A DNA stretch of 7,770 nucleotides from assembly GCA_947461165.1 (NCBI GenBank), contig CANHJR010000047.1:1-7770 (forward strand). Direction: 5' to 3'. The notes beneath the pieces are model-generated. The model was given only the letters and a program-made list of their open reading frames with translations, had not been told where the DNA came from and ran no database searches. This DNA is from Saprospirales bacterium (GTDB lineage Bacteria > Bacteroidota > Bacteroidia > Chitinophagales > JADJOU01). Within the stretch, counting starts at the first letter, position 1, and each line of letters starts with the position of its first letter. The position numbers were made by a program, and so were the translations under genes. Below are positions 6,642 to 7,770 of this stretch, in pieces.

Positions 6642-7244
6642 ATGGGAATTTACAAAAAAACGGAAGAGTTTCAACCTGAAGCGATAGATCACTTATCGAA
6701 TCATGTCAAAGGAATGCTTCAAATACTGGGAGAAGATACGAGTAGAGAGGGATTAGAAAAAACGCCTAGCAGAGTAGCCAAATCTCTTGGCTTTATGACA
6801 AAAGGATATGATGAGGACGCTGTAGAAATTCTAAAATCAGCTCTCTTTGTCGAGGAAACCAATGAAATGGTAGTCGTGAAGGATATTGAACTTTATTCCA
6901 TGTGTGAACATCACATGCTTCCATTTTATGGAAAAGCTCATATTGGTTATTTACCTAGAAAGCATATTACTGGACTCAGCAAAATGGCTCGAGTTGTTGA
7001 TGTGTTCTCCAGAAGATTGCAGGTACAAGAACGTCTTACTATGGAAATCAAAGATGCAATTCAAGAAGCTCTAGATCCACTAGGAGTAGCTGTGGTCATT
7101 GAAGCAAAACATCTTTGTATGATGATGCGAGGCGTTCAGAAACAGAACTCATCTACCGTTACCTCTTCCTTTAATGGAGAGTTTTTGAACAATCTTGCTA
7201 CAAGAAAGGAATTCTTGAATGTGATCAGTACCAAACTGTCCTAA
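6642..7244 (+). CDS. folE: GTP cyclohydrolase I (type IA)
   Basis: FolE converts GTP to 7,8-dihydroneopterin triphosphate, the first step of tetrahydrofolate (and sometimes biopterin or queuosine) synthesis, as a cytoplasmic homodecamer. The 200-aa length is typical. The zinc ligands Cys88 and His91 lie in the SMCEHHMLPF motif, and the third ligand, Cys159, in KHLCM. His90 and His157 correspond to the catalytic-site histidines 112 and 179 of E. coli. The signatures TPSRVAKS at 41-48 and MRGVQKQNSSTVT at 162-174 are also present, so this is the zinc-dependent FolE type and not FolE2. I chose the ATG at 6642 because it follows a good promoter and the usual N-terminal helix begins there; the open extension back to 6546 overlaps the RNase H end and crosses the promoter. 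The gene converges with the minus-strand gene ending 17 bp downstream. Confidence 0.97.
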   Translation: MGIYKKTEEFQPEAIDHLSNHVKGMLQILGEDTSREGLEKTPSRVAKSLGFMTKGYDEDAVEILKSALFVEETNEMVVVKDIELYSMCEHHMLPFYGKAHIGYLPRKHITGLSKMARVVDVFSRRLQVQERLTMEIKDAIQEALDPLGVAVVIEAKHLCMMMRGVQKQNSSTVTSSFNGEFLNNLATRKEFLNVISTKLS

Positions 7245-7261
7245 TCAAAAAAATATAGAAA

Positions 7262-7666
7262 TCAGTTTTGTCGGCTAGTACCTTCAAATAAATGATTTTC
7301 TATTTCATTTCCTTTTGTAGAATATTCGTATAGCTTCGTATTGATATCTTGGAGGTCAGCATCTGCGATATTATCTTTGACAAGAATAGAATCCATTGTG
7401 AATAACTGGGAGGTCAATAGGTTTAGTTCTGCCAATTCCAATTCGTTTTTATTCAATGCGGCGCTGTCTGCAAGTATTTCTAGCTTTTCTTGAAGTGCAG
7501 AATATTTAGATTTCGTATTCGATACCGTAGTAGAAGTTTTAAAATCACATTTATACTTCTTAAACACCAGAAAAACAGCGGCAACATTAATCGTAGCAAA
7601 GCTCAAGATGGCTAGCCAATAGAGCCTTTTGTATCGTTGTTTGCTAGAAAAAAATGGAAGCTTCAT
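7262..7666 (-). CDS. Small single-span membrane protein of unknown function
   Basis: I do not recognise this 134-aa protein. It has a basic N-terminus (residues 1-14), one hydrophobic span at about 15-36, then a Lys-flanked boundary and a polar extracytoplasmic part of about 95 residues. That part is rich in Leu, Glu, Asp, Asn and Lys in a helical, probably coiled-coil pattern (about 52-125). The single Cys40 lies just outside the membrane; there is no lipobox because the Cys follows a charged stretch. The layout (short basic tail, one span, helical ectodomain) resembles small structural subunits such as the TssO protein of Bacteroidota type VI secretion or FtsL-like proteins, but no supporting neighbours are visible. 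It is convergent with folE, with 17 bp between stops. A good -7 element sits immediately before the start, which supports a real gene. Confidence 0.65.
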   Translation of the reverse strand: MKLPFFSSKQRYKRLYWLAILSFATINVAAVFLVFKKYKCDFKTSTTVSNTKSKYSALQEKLEILADSAALNKNELELAELNLLTSQLFTMDSILVKDNIADADLQDINTKLYEYSTKGNEIENHLFEGTSRQN

Positions 7667-7674
7667 ATTACCTG

Positions 7675-7682
7675 CAAAATTA
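7675..7682 (-). promoter_or_regulatory. -7 promoter element just before the small membrane protein gene
   Basis: The minus strand reads TAATTTTG, an exact match to TAnnTTTG, ending only 8 nt before the ATG at 7666. No clear -33 TTG is seen. If used, the transcript would be almost leaderless. Confidence 0.4.
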
Positions 7683-7770
7683 AGTAAAATCTGAGAAACA
7701 CCTCCGTTTGATTTCTTTATTTGTGGATTTGTGAATGACTAAATTTTCGCCTTATATCCGAATGAGTACC

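Noticed and set aside
7739..7768. Possible C-terminal end of another minus-strand gene (frame ending YSFGYKAKI then TAG)
   Set aside because: Only nine codons are visible. The ending resembles beta-barrel C-termini slightly, but any short frame could look like this; sequence to the right is needed.
7740..7770. Possible plus-strand gene start at the right edge (TAAATTTT box, then ATG at 7762)
   Set aside because: The box lacks the final G of TAnnTTTG and only three codons are available, so there is no coding evidence.

Overview
The window looks like a chromosomal segment from a Bacteroidota bacterium, possibly of the Saprospiria/Chitinophagia/Flavobacteriia kind. The DNA is AT-rich. Most transcription units start just downstream of an exact or near match to the Bacteroidota -7 promoter element TAnnTTTG, and there are almost no Shine-Dalgarno sequences. 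The protein families present (viroplasmin-type RNase H, panD followed by a YbhN-like membrane protein, a substrate-binding/OmpA fusion) fit the same phylum. The exact genus cannot be read from the window.

Left part (1-1135, minus strand): the end of a sugar-nucleotide or surface-polysaccharide cluster. A WlbA-like Gfo/Idh/MocA dehydrogenase is followed 8 bp later by the start of a left-handed beta-helix (hexapeptide) acyltransferase that runs off the left edge. Together they suggest an acetamido-sugar pathway. Positions 1136-1418 are a non-coding divergent region with a TAATTTTG element facing each way.

Centre (1419-4488, plus strand): two separately spaced envelope genes. The first is a Deg/HtrA-type serine protease with an intact H-D-S triad, two PDZ domains and a possible lipoprotein signal. 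The second is an unusual 505-aa protein made of an N-terminal zinc ribbon, one membrane span, a PstS-like substrate-binding domain and an OmpA-like domain. This chimera is the most unusual object in the window.

Right part (4637-7244, plus strand): panD (aspartate 1-decarboxylase), a YbhN/UPF0104-type integral membrane protein and a viroplasmin-domain RNase H form a tight operon, with a 4-nt gap and then a 1-nt TAATG overlap, behind a good -33/-7 promoter. folE (GTP cyclohydrolase I) follows from its own promoter. A small single-span membrane protein of unknown function converges on folE from the minus strand.

I see no tRNA, rRNA, CRISPR array, insertion sequence or phage element. Most of the window is ordinary housekeeping and envelope content. 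I did not find a convincing new multi-gene system; the best lead is the zinc-ribbon/substrate-binding/OmpA protein.
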